Source of the DNA: Thermus neutrinimicus
GTDB taxonomy: Bacteria; Deinococcota; Deinococci; Deinococcales; Thermaceae
NCBI RefSeq assembly: GCF_022760955.1
Contig: NZ_JAKTNU010000003.1
Span: 1-64,000, forward strand
Length of the DNA: 64,000 nucleotides
Direction of reading: 5' to 3'
The notes under the pieces are model-generated. The model did not search any database and was not told the DNA's origin. It worked only from the letters and a program-made list of their open reading frames with translations. The first letter of the stretch is position 1. Each line of letters opens with the position of its first letter. Positions 21,205 through 29,768 of the stretch are shown one piece after another. Both the position numbers and the translations under genes were made by a program.

Positions 21205-21869
21205 AGCCGTTTAAGGGCCTCCACCCACGGGCGTACCCTTTCCTCCAGGCTTTGCCTACCCCTCAGGGCCTGTTGGAATCCTGGGGGGAGGGCGCGGGGA
21301 TGGGTGTCCTGCAAAAGCCCATCCAGCTGCCGCAGGAGCTCTGCCAAGGCCCCCTCGAGCCCAGCCCCGGGAGGAAGGGGTTCCCCCACCAGGAGAAAGG
21401 CCTCGGGATGGGAGAAGCCCCGCACCACCACCCGGGCGGCCACGGGGAGGAGGGGCACCCCGGCCCTTTGCGCCAGCCATGAGGCCCCAGGCCGCAAGGG
21501 GGCCAAGGGCCCGGGGTAGCGCAGGGCGCCTTCGGGAAAAACCGCCACCCACTCCCCTCGGCCAAGCCGCCGCAAGGCCTCCCGCAGCTGGCCCGTTCCC
21601 AGGGCCCCGGCCAAGGAGAGGACGGGAAAGGCCTTCAGGTTCTCCTCGGCCACCAGGAGGCTTGTGGGCCTTCCCGCCAACCGCCCCAGGAGCCAGACCA
21701 GGTGGCCGTCGTAAAAGCTATGGTGGTTCATGGCCAGGACCAAGGGAGTCTTGGGAAGCTCTCCCCTCAGGTAGACCCCCCGCAGGTTCCCCTTGAGGCT
21801 ACCCAGGAGCAGGCCCTCCACCACCCCCTTGAGGAGGCGGGCAAAGGGGCCATGGGGTTCCCCGGTCAT
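21201..21869 (-). CDS. PlsC-family acyltransferase of the carotenoid cluster
   Basis: Protein of 222 residues with the lysophospholipid-acyltransferase motifs NHHSFYDG (HX4D) and FPEGALRYPG. PlsC proteins acylate lysophosphatidate; here the gene is locked between lycopene cyclase and the GT2 by ATGA overlaps on both sides. This suggests that it acylates carotenoid glucoside with a branched fatty acid to give thermozeaxanthin. That role is inferred. A housekeeping phospholipid role cannot be excluded. The start at 21869 is fixed by the overlap and begins MTGEPHGPF. Confidence 0.83.
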   Translation of the reverse strand: MTGEPHGPFARLLKGVVEGLLLGSLKGNLRGVYLRGELPKTPLVLAMNHHSFYDGHLVWLLGRLAGRPTSLLVAEENLKAFPVLSLAGALGTGQLREALRRLGRGEWVAVFPEGALRYPGPLAPLRPGASWLAQRAGVPLLPVAARVVVRGFSHPEAFLLVGEPLPPGAGLEGALAELLRQLDGLLQDTHPRALPPGFQQALRGRQSLEERVRPWVEALKRL

Positions 21870-22567
21870 CGCAGGCGCCTTAAGGCCTCGGGGTGCCAGG
21901 CCAGCAGAAGCCCTTGGACCACGGCCAGGTTGGTGAAGAGGAAGAAGACCATCTCCTCCAGGGGCAGGCCCCAGGCCTTTAGCCCTAGGATATAGGCCTC
22001 GGAAATCCACCATATCCCTTCCTGGGCGATGGCGAAGTGGTCCGCTCCCCAAAGGTAAAGGGTGGGTAAGGCCACCCCAAGCCCAGAGGGTTTCCACCAA
22101 GCCACCAGGAGATCCCCTGCAAAGGCCCACTGCAGGAGGAAGACGGGGGAGAAGTAGGCCAAGATGAGGCCCAGATAGAGAAACTTCCCTCCCAAGGCCA
22201 GGAGGAGCACCCCTAAGGCGGTCACCAGGAGCCAGATCCCTCCGCCCACCACCCGGGCAAGCCCCGGCCCCGCCGGGGGGGGTGCCCCGGCCAGCCTGAG
22301 GAGCAGGGCCCCGGTCAGGAGGGGCTGGAGGAGGAAGAAGAGGTATTCCTCGAGGGGAACGTAGCCGATGCGCAGGAGGACCCGCCCCTCGGGGTACCCC
22401 CATACCCCCTTCCACACCAGGTAGTTGTCCCAAGGGGTGGTGTAGGCCAGGGCGATGAGGGGCATGAGGAGGTAGGCCCAAAGCCTGGGCGGCCTGGGCC
22501 TGGCCCACAGGAGCAGGGCGAGGAGGGGAGGAAGGAGGAAGAACAGGTGGAACTGGAGGTAGGTCAT
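21866..22567 (-). CDS. Lycopene beta-cyclase, fused CrtYcd type
   Basis: Integral membrane protein of 233 residues with six to seven helices. Each half of the fused heterodimeric-type cyclase has its signature: TTPWDNYLVWKGVWGYP and VPLEEYLFFLLQP in the first, LPLEEMVFFLFTNLAVVQG in the second. It closes the beta-ionone rings of lycopene to give beta-carotene. The ATG at 22567 overlaps the P450 stop as ATGA, and its own stop overlaps plsC in the same way. Confidence 0.9.
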   Translation of the reverse strand: MTYLQFHLFFLLPPLLALLLWARPRPPRLWAYLLMPLIALAYTTPWDNYLVWKGVWGYPEGRVLLRIGYVPLEEYLFFLLQPLLTGALLLRLAGAPPPAGPGLARVVGGGIWLLVTALGVLLLALGGKFLYLGLILAYFSPVFLLQWAFAGDLLVAWWKPSGLGVALPTLYLWGADHFAIAQEGIWWISEAYILGLKAWGLPLEEMVFFLFTNLAVVQGLLLAWHPEALRRLR

Positions 22568-23730
22568 GCCCCTTCCAAGGTAACCCAAAGCCCCCCTTTG
22601 GGCCTAAGGGTAACCCCGGCCTGCACCTGGGCCTTGGGGAGGGGAGGGAGCCGGAAGCGCCGGAAGAAGGCCCTAAGGGCCACGGTCCCCTCCAAGAGAG
22701 CGAAGTCCCGCCCCAAGCAAAGCCGCCTTCCCAGGCCAAAGGGGAAGTACCGCCCGCTGGGCCGGCCGCTGTCTTCCAGGAAACGCTCCGGCAAGAAGGC
22801 CTCGCCGTGGGGAAAATGGAGGCGGTGGGTCACGTAGGGGGAGAGCACCACCGTGCTCCCTTTGGGGAGGACATCCTCCCCGAGCCTTAAGGGGGTTTCT
22901 GCCTTTCGGGTGAGGATCCAGGCCGGCGGGTACAGGCGCAGGGCCTCCAGGAAAGCCGCCCGGGCGTGGGCCTCGCCGTGGGCCACCGCCTCCTGCCATT
23001 GGGGCCTATGGGAGAGGAGGTAGAGGCTCCAGGTGAGGGCGCTGGCCGTGGTTTCGTGCCCCGCCACCAGGAGGGTGATGGCCTCGGCCAAGGCCCTATC
23101 CCTGGGAAGCGCGGAAAGGGGGGGAAGGGAGATCAGCCCTTCGGCCTCCTTCAGGAGGGCCCCCCGCACCCTTTGGAAACGCCACTCCGCCCAGGGGTTG
23201 AGGCGGGTGAGGGGGTGCTGCATGCGCGCCATGATCCGTTCCAGGGCCGCGAGGGCCAGGGTGGCGATCCTTTCCGGCAAGGGCCTTCCCCAAAGGGCCC
23301 TACCCAGAAAGCGCAGGGAGAGGGCCAGCATCTCGTGGTCCAGTTCCCGTCGTTCCCCGGACCGCCAGGAGGCGAAGAAGGCTTCCGCCTCCTCCTCCTC
23401 GAGGGCCTCCCGGTAACCCGCCACGCTCCTAGGGAGGAAGGGCTCCTTGAGGAGCTTGCGCGCCTTTTGGTACTCCTCCCCCCAGTCCGTGAGGAGGCCC
23501 CTTCCCGTCAGGCGGGCGAGCTCTTGGTACTGAAAGGTGGCCTTGTTGTCGGTGGTGTGGAGCACGAGTTCCACCCCTTCCGGGTCAAACACCAGGAATA
23601 GGGGCATCCCCGGCAGGGGGAGGTGCAGGCGGGAATGGGCCCGTCCCCAACGGAGGAGGGTGTCCAGGGGGTCATCCCGGAGCCCCTTGAGGTGGGGGAG
23701 GGCCTGCCGGAGGCCCAGGGTGGGGGTCAT
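22564..23730 (-). CDS. Cytochrome P450 CYP175A-type beta-carotene hydroxylase
   Basis: P450 of 388 residues, closely similar to T. thermophilus CYP175A1, which hydroxylates beta-carotene at C3/C3' to zeaxanthin. Motifs: I-helix AGHETTAS, EALR (ExxR), PERFLEDSGRPSGRYFPFG (split across the meander) and the heme loop FGLGRRLCLGRD with the Cys ligand. No transmembrane anchor, as in other bacterial P450s. The ATG at 23730 overlaps the stop of the small upstream membrane protein (ATGA). A redox partner is not encoded nearby. Confidence 0.94.
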   Translation of the reverse strand: MTPTLGLRQALPHLKGLRDDPLDTLLRWGRAHSRLHLPLPGMPLFLVFDPEGVELVLHTTDNKATFQYQELARLTGRGLLTDWGEEYQKARKLLKEPFLPRSVAGYREALEEEEAEAFFASWRSGERRELDHEMLALSLRFLGRALWGRPLPERIATLALAALERIMARMQHPLTRLNPWAEWRFQRVRGALLKEAEGLISLPPLSALPRDRALAEAITLLVAGHETTASALTWSLYLLSHRPQWQEAVAHGEAHARAAFLEALRLYPPAWILTRKAETPLRLGEDVLPKGSTVVLSPYVTHRLHFPHGEAFLPERFLEDSGRPSGRYFPFGLGRRLCLGRDFALLEGTVALRAFFRRFRLPPLPKAQVQAGVTLRPKGGLWVTLEGA

Positions 23731-23909
23731 GGGCGCCGGACCAAGGGGCAATACCCCGTTCGGGCCATGAGGAAGGCGAAGAGGGCAAGGCCCAGGAAAA
23801 GCCAGGTTTCCGGCCTGACCACAGCGAGGACCAAAAACAGCAGGGACATTCCGTAACGCAGGAGGCGGACGGTCTTCAAGGCCCTGTCGGGATCCCTAAC
23901 CCTGAACAT
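23727..23909 (-). CDS. Small DUF2892-type membrane protein
   Basis: Sixty residues. After the polar start RVRDPDRALKTVRLLRYG come two closely spaced hydrophobic helices (MSLLFLVLAVV and WLFLGLALFAFLMA), ending TGYCPL, the typical DUF2892/YgaP membrane-domain ending. The function is unknown. It is the first gene of the P450 - cyclase - plsC - GT2 unit and is coupled to the P450 by ATGA. TAGCCT six bases before the ATG suggests a leaderless start. Confidence 0.75.
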   Translation of the reverse strand: MFRVRDPDRALKTVRLLRYGMSLLFLVLAVVRPETWLFLGLALFAFLMARTGYCPLVRRP

Positions 23910-23959
23910 GGGAAGAGGCTAGCATGGCCCAAGGCCCAGGGGTGTAGGCCCTGCTACCC

Positions 23960-25207
23960 TTATTGGCCCGCCACCAGGGCCAGGTACCTCCTTCGGGCTT
24001 CCCCCAGGTCCACCACGGGGTTTTGTGGCTCGTAACTTGGGTACTCTGGGGCAAAGCGCCTCCGCCAGCTGCCGTCGGGGTCGTGGCGCTTTCCCTGCTC
24101 CACCAGGTTGAAAACCCGGAAGTAGGGGGCGGCGTCCACCCCCAGGCCTCCCGCCCACTGCCAGCCTTGGAGGTTTTGCGGGGTATCCCCGTCCAGGAGG
24201 AGTTCCTTGAAGGCCTTTTCCGCCCGCTTCCAGGGGAGAAGCAGGTACTTCACGGCAAACTGGGCCACGCACATCCGGGCCCGGTTGGACAGGAAGCCTG
24301 TGGCCCAAAGCTCCCGCATGGCGGCGTCCACCAGGGGCACCCCGGTCTTTCCCAGAAGCCAGGCCTGGAAGAGTTCCTCATCCTCCCGCCAGGGAAAGGC
24401 GGCGAACCGGGGGTCTAGGGGGGTTTCCCGCATGTGGGGGAAGTGGTAGAGGAGATGGTAGGAGAAGTCTCGCCACAGGAGCTCAGAAACCCACTTTTTT
24501 GCCCCTTCCCCGCCCCTTTTCAGGGCCTCCCAGGCGGCCTGGCGGGGGGATAGGACCCCTAGGGTGAAGTAGGGGGAGAGCCTCGAGCCCCCCTCCCCAT
24601 CCAGCCGGTCCCGCCTCAGGTGGTATTCCCCAAGGCCCGCCCGCAGGAAGTGTTGGAGCCTTTTCCAGGCGGCCTCCTCCCCGGCCTCGGGGAGGGGGAT
24701 GCTTGCCACCTCCTGGGGAACCTCGCCTTCCTCCGGGCCCTGGGGCAGGGAGTCGGGGGCCGGCAGGGGGGGTTCCACCCCCTGGAAGTGGCGGCTAAAG
24801 GGGGTGTAGACCCGGTAGGGCCTGGGGAGGTCGGGGGGGATCAGGTGGGGGGCGGGGAGGAGGTAGAGGGGAACAGGGAGGGCTTCACGCACCCGCCCGT
24901 CCCGGTGGCGGCCATAGGGGGTGTAGGACCTGAGGGCGTACACCCCCTTGGCCCGAAGGCGTTTCGCCGCCTCTGGTACCTTCTCCCAGGGGTAGCCCTC
25001 TAGGACCCAAAGGCTTCCTCCGCGCCTGCGGTAGGCTTCCCTCAGGGCGCGAACGTTCTCCAAAAACCAGGCCCGGCGCCGGGGCGTGGTCCTCAGGTTG
25101 TTGGGGTCCAGCACCACCAGGCCAACCACCGGTCCCTGGGACAGGGCCTCGAGGAGGGCGGGGTGGTCGGCAAGCCTGAGATCGGCGCGGTGCCAGACCA
25201 CGTACAT
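23960..25207 (-). CDS. phrB: DNA photolyase
   Basis: Photolyase/cryptochrome family, 415 residues: the N-terminal antenna domain (VVWHRADLRLADHPAL) and C-terminal FAD/DNA domain (KKWVSELLWRDFSYHLLYH split as VSELLWRDFSYHL, TGFLSNRARMCVAQF, WQWAGGLGVDAAPYFRVFN). It repairs cyclobutane pyrimidine dimers with blue light. The ATG at 25207 is chosen by homology, since no strong ribosome site precedes it. It lies 25 bp after crtB and shares the light-controlled crtB promoter, a logical pairing of UV repair with photoprotective pigment. Confidence 0.93.
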   Translation of the reverse strand: MYVVWHRADLRLADHPALLEALSQGPVVGLVVLDPNNLRTTPRRRAWFLENVRALREAYRRRGGSLWVLEGYPWEKVPEAAKRLRAKGVYALRSYTPYGRHRDGRVREALPVPLYLLPAPHLIPPDLPRPYRVYTPFSRHFQGVEPPLPAPDSLPQGPEEGEVPQEVASIPLPEAGEEAAWKRLQHFLRAGLGEYHLRRDRLDGEGGSRLSPYFTLGVLSPRQAAWEALKRGGEGAKKWVSELLWRDFSYHLLYHFPHMRETPLDPRFAAFPWREDEELFQAWLLGKTGVPLVDAAMRELWATGFLSNRARMCVAQFAVKYLLLPWKRAEKAFKELLLDGDTPQNLQGWQWAGGLGVDAAPYFRVFNLVEQGKRHDPDGSWRRRFAPEYPSYEPQNPVVDLGEARRRYLALVAGQ

Positions 25208-25232
25208 GGGCCCGAGGTTAGCCTCCCTGGGC

Positions 25233-26081
25233 CTAGGCTTCCGTAGCCGGTATCCCACTCCGGGAAAGCCTCAGGGCCTGCGGCAGAAGCCCAAGCCGCT
25301 CCCAGGGCTTCAGGTGGGCCCTCTGGCTCAGGTTGTCGTAACCGGAACGGCGCAGCTTGTCCAAGATGGCCTGGTACTGCAGGGCAGCCAAAGCCACCGC
25401 GGCCCTGCCCACCCGGAGGTGATGGAGCCCCTTTAACCCTTCCCGGTAGAGGTGGCGGGCCCGATCTTCCAGATAGGCCATCAAGTTCCGGTACTCCGGC
25501 GTGATCCGGCCTTGCTGCAGGTGGGCTTGGGATACCCCGAAGCCTTCCAGGAGTTCCGCGGGCAGGTAGATGCGATCCCGCCTAAGATCCTCCCCCACGT
25601 CCCGCAAGATGTTGGTGAGCTGCATGGCCTGGCCCAGGAGGATGGCTCTTTCCTCCGCCTCCCTTCCCCCTCCGGCGATGGGGACCATCATCCGGCCCAC
25701 GGTGCCGGCCACCTGGTAGCAGTACCCCATAAGCTCCTCCTCTGTCTTGAGCCGCACCCGGCCCAGGTCCAGGGCAAAGCCCTCCCGCATGTGCCAAAAG
25801 GCCTCTTGGGGGATGGGCCACCGCTCCAAGGCCCAGGCCAGGGCCTTCTCCCACTCCGCCACCGGCTTTCCCCCATATGCCCTCTCCACCCCTTGCCACC
25901 AGGCCGCCAAGGCCTCCTCCCCCGCCCCAGGTCCGTCCACGGCCTCGTCACCAAGGCGGCAGGCGGCGTACACGGCCCAGGCTCCCTTCCTTTCCTCCCG
26001 AGGGAAAAGCAGGCTTCCCCAGTAGAAGGTGGCGGAGTGGAGGCGCAAAAGGGTTCTGATACTGGGCCAGTTGGGTTCCAT
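25233..26081 (-). CDS. crtB: Phytoene synthase
   Basis: Protein of 282 residues of the squalene/phytoene synthase family, condensing two geranylgeranyl diphosphates. Motifs: YAACRLGDEAVDG (first Asp-rich region), YCYQVAGTVGRMM, LGQAMQLTNILRDVGEDLRRDRIYLP (second Asp-rich region, split as QLTNILRDVGEDLRRDRIYL). The ATG at 26081 follows GAAGGGG. It is divergent from carH, and the 106-bp region between them carries the light-response sites. Confidence 0.94.
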   Translation of the reverse strand: MEPNWPSIRTLLRLHSATFYWGSLLFPREERKGAWAVYAACRLGDEAVDGPGAGEEALAAWWQGVERAYGGKPVAEWEKALAWALERWPIPQEAFWHMREGFALDLGRVRLKTEEELMGYCYQVAGTVGRMMVPIAGGGREAEERAILLGQAMQLTNILRDVGEDLRRDRIYLPAELLEGFGVSQAHLQQGRITPEYRNLMAYLEDRARHLYREGLKGLHHLRVGRAAVALAALQYQAILDKLRRSGYDNLSQRAHLKPWERLGLLPQALRLSRSGIPATEA

Positions 26082-26187
26082 ACCCCTTCAGGCTGACCCT
26101 CGAGGCCAATAGAGACTTTTGTCCTGACCACAGTCACAACTAGGACACATACTTGACATAGCTTGTACATCCCTTTAGACTAAGGCC
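26082..26187. promoter_or_regulatory. crtB-carH divergent light-response region
   Basis: For carH (plus): TTGACA (26153-26158), 17-bp spacer, TAGACT (26176-26181), ATG six bases later, so a leaderless transcript. Three direct repeats with ~10-bp period cover the -35: GGACACATA (26143), TTGACATAG (26153) and TTGTACATC (26163). These are the probable CarH operator. Toward crtB a CRP-like site CCTGA-N6-TCACA (26123-26138) is a candidate LdrP site. TCTATT (26113-26108, minus) may be the crtB -10. The operator identity is inferred from position and family. Confidence 0.7.
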
Positions 26188-27024
26188 ATGACCCGCCCTG
26201 GGGTGTACACCATCGCCGAGGTGGAGGCCATGACCGGCCTTTCCGCCGAGGTGCTGAGGCAATGGGAGAGGCGGTACGGTTTTCCCAAGCCGGAAAGGAC
26301 CCCCGGCGGCCACCGCCTTTACCGGCCCGAGGATGTGGAGGCCCTCCTGGTGGTCCGCCGTTTCCTGGAGGAGGGAGCCACCCCTCAGGCGGCCATCCGC
26401 CGGTACCTGACCCAAGAGTCCCGGCCCGAAGGGCTTCCCCAGGAGCTTCTTGCCGCCCTTCTGGAGGCGGACCTCCCCCGGGCTGAGGCCCTCTTTCGCC
26501 GGGGGGTCAAGCTCTTGGGTCCGGAAGGGGCCCTAAGGGGGCTTCTGGTGCCCGTGCTCAAGGAGGTGGGGGAGGGCTGGCACCGGGGGGAGGTGAATGT
26601 GGCCCAGGAGCACCTGGCCACCCAGTTCCTCCGTTCCCGGCTTCATGAGCTTTTGGACCTGGCGGGGTATCCCCGGGGTGCCCCCATCCTGGTCACCACT
26701 CCCCCGGGGGAACGGCACGAGCTTGGGGCCATGCTGGCCGCCTACTACCTGAGGCGGCGGGGGTTTCCCGCCCTGTACCTGGGCCCCGACACCCCCCTTC
26801 CCGACCTGGAGAACCTCTCCCGGGAGCTTGGGGCGAGGGCGGTGGTGCTTTCCGCTTCCCTCTCGGAAACCCTAAAGGCCCTTCCCCAAGGGGCGCTGGG
26901 GCGCCTAGCCCCAAAGGTGTTCCTGGGGGGCCAAGGAGCGGATGAGGCGATGGCTAAAGGTTTGGGGGCCACGTACGTGCCGGACCTGGAGGCCTTGCTC
27001 CAGGCGTTGGAGGAGGAAGCATGA
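26188..27024 (+). CDS. carH: Adenosylcobalamin-dependent photoreceptor repressor
   Basis: CarH/LitR, 278 residues. It has a MerR-type winged helix ([20 protein letters not shown], residues 7-26), a four-helix light-sensing domain with the W131/E141/H142 motif ([12 protein letters not shown]) and a B12-binding Rossmann domain with lower ligand H177 (PPGERHELG). The numbering agrees with that known for T. thermophilus CarH. In the dark the AdoCbl-bound tetramer represses carH and the crt genes; light breaks the Co-C bond and releases DNA. The stop overlaps ldrP as ATGA. B12 supply is linked to btuFCD in this same window. Confidence 0.94.
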   Translation: MTRPGVYTIAEVEAMTGLSAEVLRQWERRYGFPKPERTPGGHRLYRPEDVEALLVVRRFLEEGATPQAAIRRYLTQESRPEGLPQELLAALLEADLPRAEALFRRGVKLLGPEGALRGLLVPVLKEVGEGWHRGEVNVAQEHLATQFLRSRLHELLDLAGYPRGAPILVTTPPGERHELGAMLAAYYLRRRGFPALYLGPDTPLPDLENLSRELGARAVVLSASLSETLKALPQGALGRLAPKVFLGGQGADEAMAKGLGATYVPDLEALLQALEEEA

Positions 27025-27608
27025 AGAGGCTTAACCGTAAAGAGGTGGTGTTCCTGGCGGGCGACCGGGCGGATACCCTGTACCGGCTTCGGGAGGGCTT
27101 GGTGCGCATCGTGGAGCTTCTCCCCGATGGCCGGACCCTTACCCTGCGCCACGTCCTTCCCGGGGATTTCTTTGGGGAGGAGGCCCTGGAGGGCAAGCGC
27201 TACCGCTACGCGGCCGAGACCATGACCGAGGCGGTGGTGGAGGGGTTGGACCCCAAGGGGATGGACCACGAGGCCCTGCACCAGGTGGCCCGCAACCTGG
27301 CCCGGCAGATGCGGCGGGTGCAGGCCTATGAGGCCCACCTGCAGTCGGGGGAGCTTCGGGCCAGGATCGCCCGTTACCTGCTCTTCCTGGCCGACACCCC
27401 CGCCTCCTTCCGGGATGAACAGGGCCTTTTCGTGACCGCTTCCCATGAGGAGATCGCCGACGCCACGGCCTCCACCCGGGAGTCGGTGTCCAAGATCCTT
27501 TCCGATATGCGGTACCAGGGCCTGATCGCCACCGCCTACCGCAGGGTTTATCTCCTGAACTTGAAGGCCCTGGAGCAGGAAGCCCAAGGGATCCTCGAGG
27601 CGGCCTAG
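27021..27608 (+). CDS. ldrP: CRP/FNR-family activator LdrP
   Basis: Protein of 195 residues: a cyclic-nucleotide-binding-like beta barrel (residues 5-80, [12 protein letters not shown]) without an obvious cAMP pocket, a long dimer helix, and a C-terminal HTH ([21 protein letters not shown], split as [20 protein letters not shown]). It corresponds to T. thermophilus LdrP, which activates crtB, P450 and phr promoters without a known effector. Its production is controlled by the upstream CarH gene through co-transcription, giving a light cascade. Confidence 0.92.
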   Translation: MKRLNRKEVVFLAGDRADTLYRLREGLVRIVELLPDGRTLTLRHVLPGDFFGEEALEGKRYRYAAETMTEAVVEGLDPKGMDHEALHQVARNLARQMRRVQAYEAHLQSGELRARIARYLLFLADTPASFRDEQGLFVTASHEEIADATASTRESVSKILSDMRYQGLIATAYRRVYLLNLKALEQEAQGILEAA

Positions 27609-28472
27609 ATGCGGGTCTTGGTGGTGGGGGGAACCGGGTTCGTGGGCCAGCACCTGGTCCTCCGCCTCCTGGAGGGGGGCCACACTCCCCTGGTCCTCTC
27701 CCGTTCGGCCAGGAGCCTGCCCCAGGGCGCGGTCCATATCCCCGGGGACATCACCCGGGAGGTACCGGACCTGGAGGGGGTGGAGGCCGCCATCTACCTG
27801 GCGGGGATCATCCGGGAGAGGGGCCAGACCTTCCGGCAGGTTCATGTGGAGGGGGTGGAAAACCTCCTCCGGGGCCTTCGGCAAGCTGGGGTAACCCGCG
27901 TCCTCCACATGTCCGCCCTGGGGGCAAGAAGGGGGACGGGTAGCCGCTACTACGAGACCAAGGCGGAAGGGGAGGAACTGGTGCGGGATAGCGGCCTGAG
28001 CTACGCCATCTTCCGCCCCAGCCTCATCTTTGGCCCGGGGGATGAGTTTTTTGGCCAGGTGCTTAGGGGCCTCGTCTGCGGGCCCTGGCCCTTCCTGCCC
28101 CTGATTGGGGATGGAAGCTTCCCCTTTCGCCCCGTCTACGTGGGGGATGTGGCCGAGGCCTTTGCTGGGGCTTTGGAAAGGGGCCTCGAGGGCACCTTTG
28201 ACCTGGTGGGGCCCAAGGAGTACACCTTCCGGGAACTTCTCCAGCTTTGCCAGGAGGTCTTGGGCCGATGGAAGCCCTTTCTCTCCATCCCCCTCTTCCT
28301 CATGGACTGGACCATTCCCTTCCTTTCCCTCCTCCCCTTCGCCCCCATCACCCGGGACCAGTACCTCATGCTCAAGGAGGGGAACACCGCTCCCTTTCCC
28401 GAAGCCCTAAAGGACCTCCTCCCGGCGCCAAGGACCCTGGAGGAGGTCCTACCCGCCTACCTCAGGTGCTAG
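27609..28472 (+). CDS. NAD(P)-binding epimerase-like (NDUFA9-type) protein
   Basis: Atypical SDR of 287 residues: VVGGTGFVGQHLVLRL at the start, HMSALGARRGTGSRYYETKAEGE (YxxxK within GSRYYETKAEGEEL), IFRPSLIFGPGDEF and a C-terminal part with hydrophobic stretches. It resembles the NDUFA9-like family of NAD(P)H-binding proteins, some acting on quinones or lipids. It starts directly after ldrP, so it likely belongs to the carH-ldrP light-induced operon. No substrate can be assigned. Convergent overlap of 11 bp with the next gene. Confidence 0.83.
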   Translation: MRVLVVGGTGFVGQHLVLRLLEGGHTPLVLSRSARSLPQGAVHIPGDITREVPDLEGVEAAIYLAGIIRERGQTFRQVHVEGVENLLRGLRQAGVTRVLHMSALGARRGTGSRYYETKAEGEELVRDSGLSYAIFRPSLIFGPGDEFFGQVLRGLVCGPWPFLPLIGDGSFPFRPVYVGDVAEAFAGALERGLEGTFDLVGPKEYTFRELLQLCQEVLGRWKPFLSIPLFLMDWTIPFLSLLPFAPITRDQYLMLKEGNTAPFPEALKDLLPAPRTLEEVLPAYLRC

Positions 28473-29667
28473 GCAGGCCCCTTCCCGCCCGGCCCTCGTT
28501 TTCCAGGCGGCAGGCAGGCCTAAGCCGCACCCCGAGGGCTGTGCCCAGGAGGGCGAAGACTCCCCAGAGAGGGCCGTGGAGGCTGAAGGAGGCGGTGCCC
28601 CCCAGGTAGGCCCCGATGTTGCAACCCCCTGCTAGCCGGGCGCCGTAGCCCATGAGCACCCCTCCCAGGAAGACCCCCAGGTGGGTGGTCCAGGGGATGC
28701 GGCGCAGGTCCTGAAGCCTAAAGGCCCCGCCCAGGGTGGCCCCCAGGAAAGCTCCCAGGAAGACCCCGAGGTTGGTCACGCTGGTGGGGTCTTTGAGGAT
28801 GCTCTGCCCCAGCTTTTCGGCGAAGGCCGGGTTGTTGAAGAGGGCCCAGTCCATCACAGGTATCCCCAGAAGTTGGGCCAGCTTTCCTCCCCAAAGGGCG
28901 AAGGCCGCCGTTACCCCCCAGGGGCGGCCCAATAGGAGGAGGATAAGCAGGCTCCCCAGGGCTAGCACCGCGGCACCCCCCACCAGGCTCCAGGGGCCGA
29001 AGAGGGGATGGGTGGCTTCCCCTTGCCAGAGGGGTACCAGCTGGCCCGTCCGCCTTTTCTCCAGCCCGGAAACCAGGAGGTAGAGGAGGGCCAGAAGGCC
29101 CATCCAGAGGAAAAGGCCCAGGTAGGGGGAGGAGAACCAGGTGAGGGCGCTACCTGGGTTCCAGGCGGGAAGGGCCTGCCAGTAGGGAAGGTGGTACACC
29201 CCCAGCAAAGAGCCTGCCATGAAGCCCAAAAGAACCAGAATCCCTCGGGTGTCCCCGCCTCCCGTGTGGTAAAGGGTACCGGAGGCGCATCCGTCCCCAA
29301 GCTGCATGCCGATGCCGAAAAGGAAGGCCCCCACGGCGAGTGCGATCCCGATGGGTACCACAAATCCCTGCACCGCCTGGCCAAAGGCCTCCCCCTGGGC
29401 TAGGAAGGGGAAGAAAAGCAGGCTGGCGAGGGCAAAGAGGAGGAAGTGGGCTCGCAACAAACGGCTTTCCCCCGTGAGGAGAAAGCGTCGGAACCCCGAG
29501 GCGAAGCCAAACTTGGCGTGGAATAGGGCTAGGCCAAGGAGGATCGCCACCCAGAAGGCCAGGACCAGCCTGGTACCGGAAGCCAGCCATATGGCGTAGG
29601 AGAGGCCTAGGGCTCCCAGGAGAAAAAGGCCCAGATAAAGGGGTTGGATGGGCTGCGGCCGGTTCAT
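28462..29667 (-). CDS. YeeE/YedE-type sulfur-compound transporter
   Basis: Membrane protein of 401 residues with about ten helices and the two DUF395 signatures, each with a key Cys: FGIGMQLGDGCASGTLY and ARLAGGCNIGAYLGG. Related TsuA takes up thiosulfate through cysteine relay. The partner TusA-like protein (TsuB) is not adjacent. The ATG at 29667 is chosen over 29685 because TACTAT at 29680-29675 is seven bases upstream, giving a leaderless mRNA. It precedes the sulfur/oxyanion molybdoenzyme operon in map order but has its own promoter and points the same way. Confidence 0.88.
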   Translation of the reverse strand: MNRPQPIQPLYLGLFLLGALGLSYAIWLASGTRLVLAFWVAILLGLALFHAKFGFASGFRRFLLTGESRLLRAHFLLFALASLLFFPFLAQGEAFGQAVQGFVVPIGIALAVGAFLFGIGMQLGDGCASGTLYHTGGGDTRGILVLLGFMAGSLLGVYHLPYWQALPAWNPGSALTWFSSPYLGLFLWMGLLALLYLLVSGLEKRRTGQLVPLWQGEATHPLFGPWSLVGGAAVLALGSLLILLLLGRPWGVTAAFALWGGKLAQLLGIPVMDWALFNNPAFAEKLGQSILKDPTSVTNLGVFLGAFLGATLGGAFRLQDLRRIPWTTHLGVFLGGVLMGYGARLAGGCNIGAYLGGTASFSLHGPLWGVFALLGTALGVRLRPACRLENEGRAGRGLPST

Positions 29668-29674
29668 GCCTTCT

Positions 29675-29702
29675 ATAGTACCCATGAGCCTGTAAAAGTC
29701 AA
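29675..29702 (-). promoter_or_regulatory. Promoter of the YeeE/YedE gene
   Basis: TTGACT (29702-29697), 16-bp spacer, TACTAT (29680-29675), then seven bases to the ATG at 29667. Transcript probably leaderless. Confidence 0.7.
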
Positions 29703-29728
29703 GGGTATATTCTTCCTGATAGGGTAAC

Positions 29729-29753
29729 GGGCCTGGAAAAGGCTTCCAGGCCC
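29729..29753 (-). terminator. Hairpin ending the molybdoenzyme operon
   Basis: Perfect 10-bp stem GGGCCTGGAA/TTCCAGGCCC with a 5-base loop, 15 bp beyond the stop of the DOMON gene. There is no T-run, so this is a structural rather than canonical terminator. Confidence 0.6.
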
Positions 29754-29768
29754 GAAGGGTAGAGCCCC

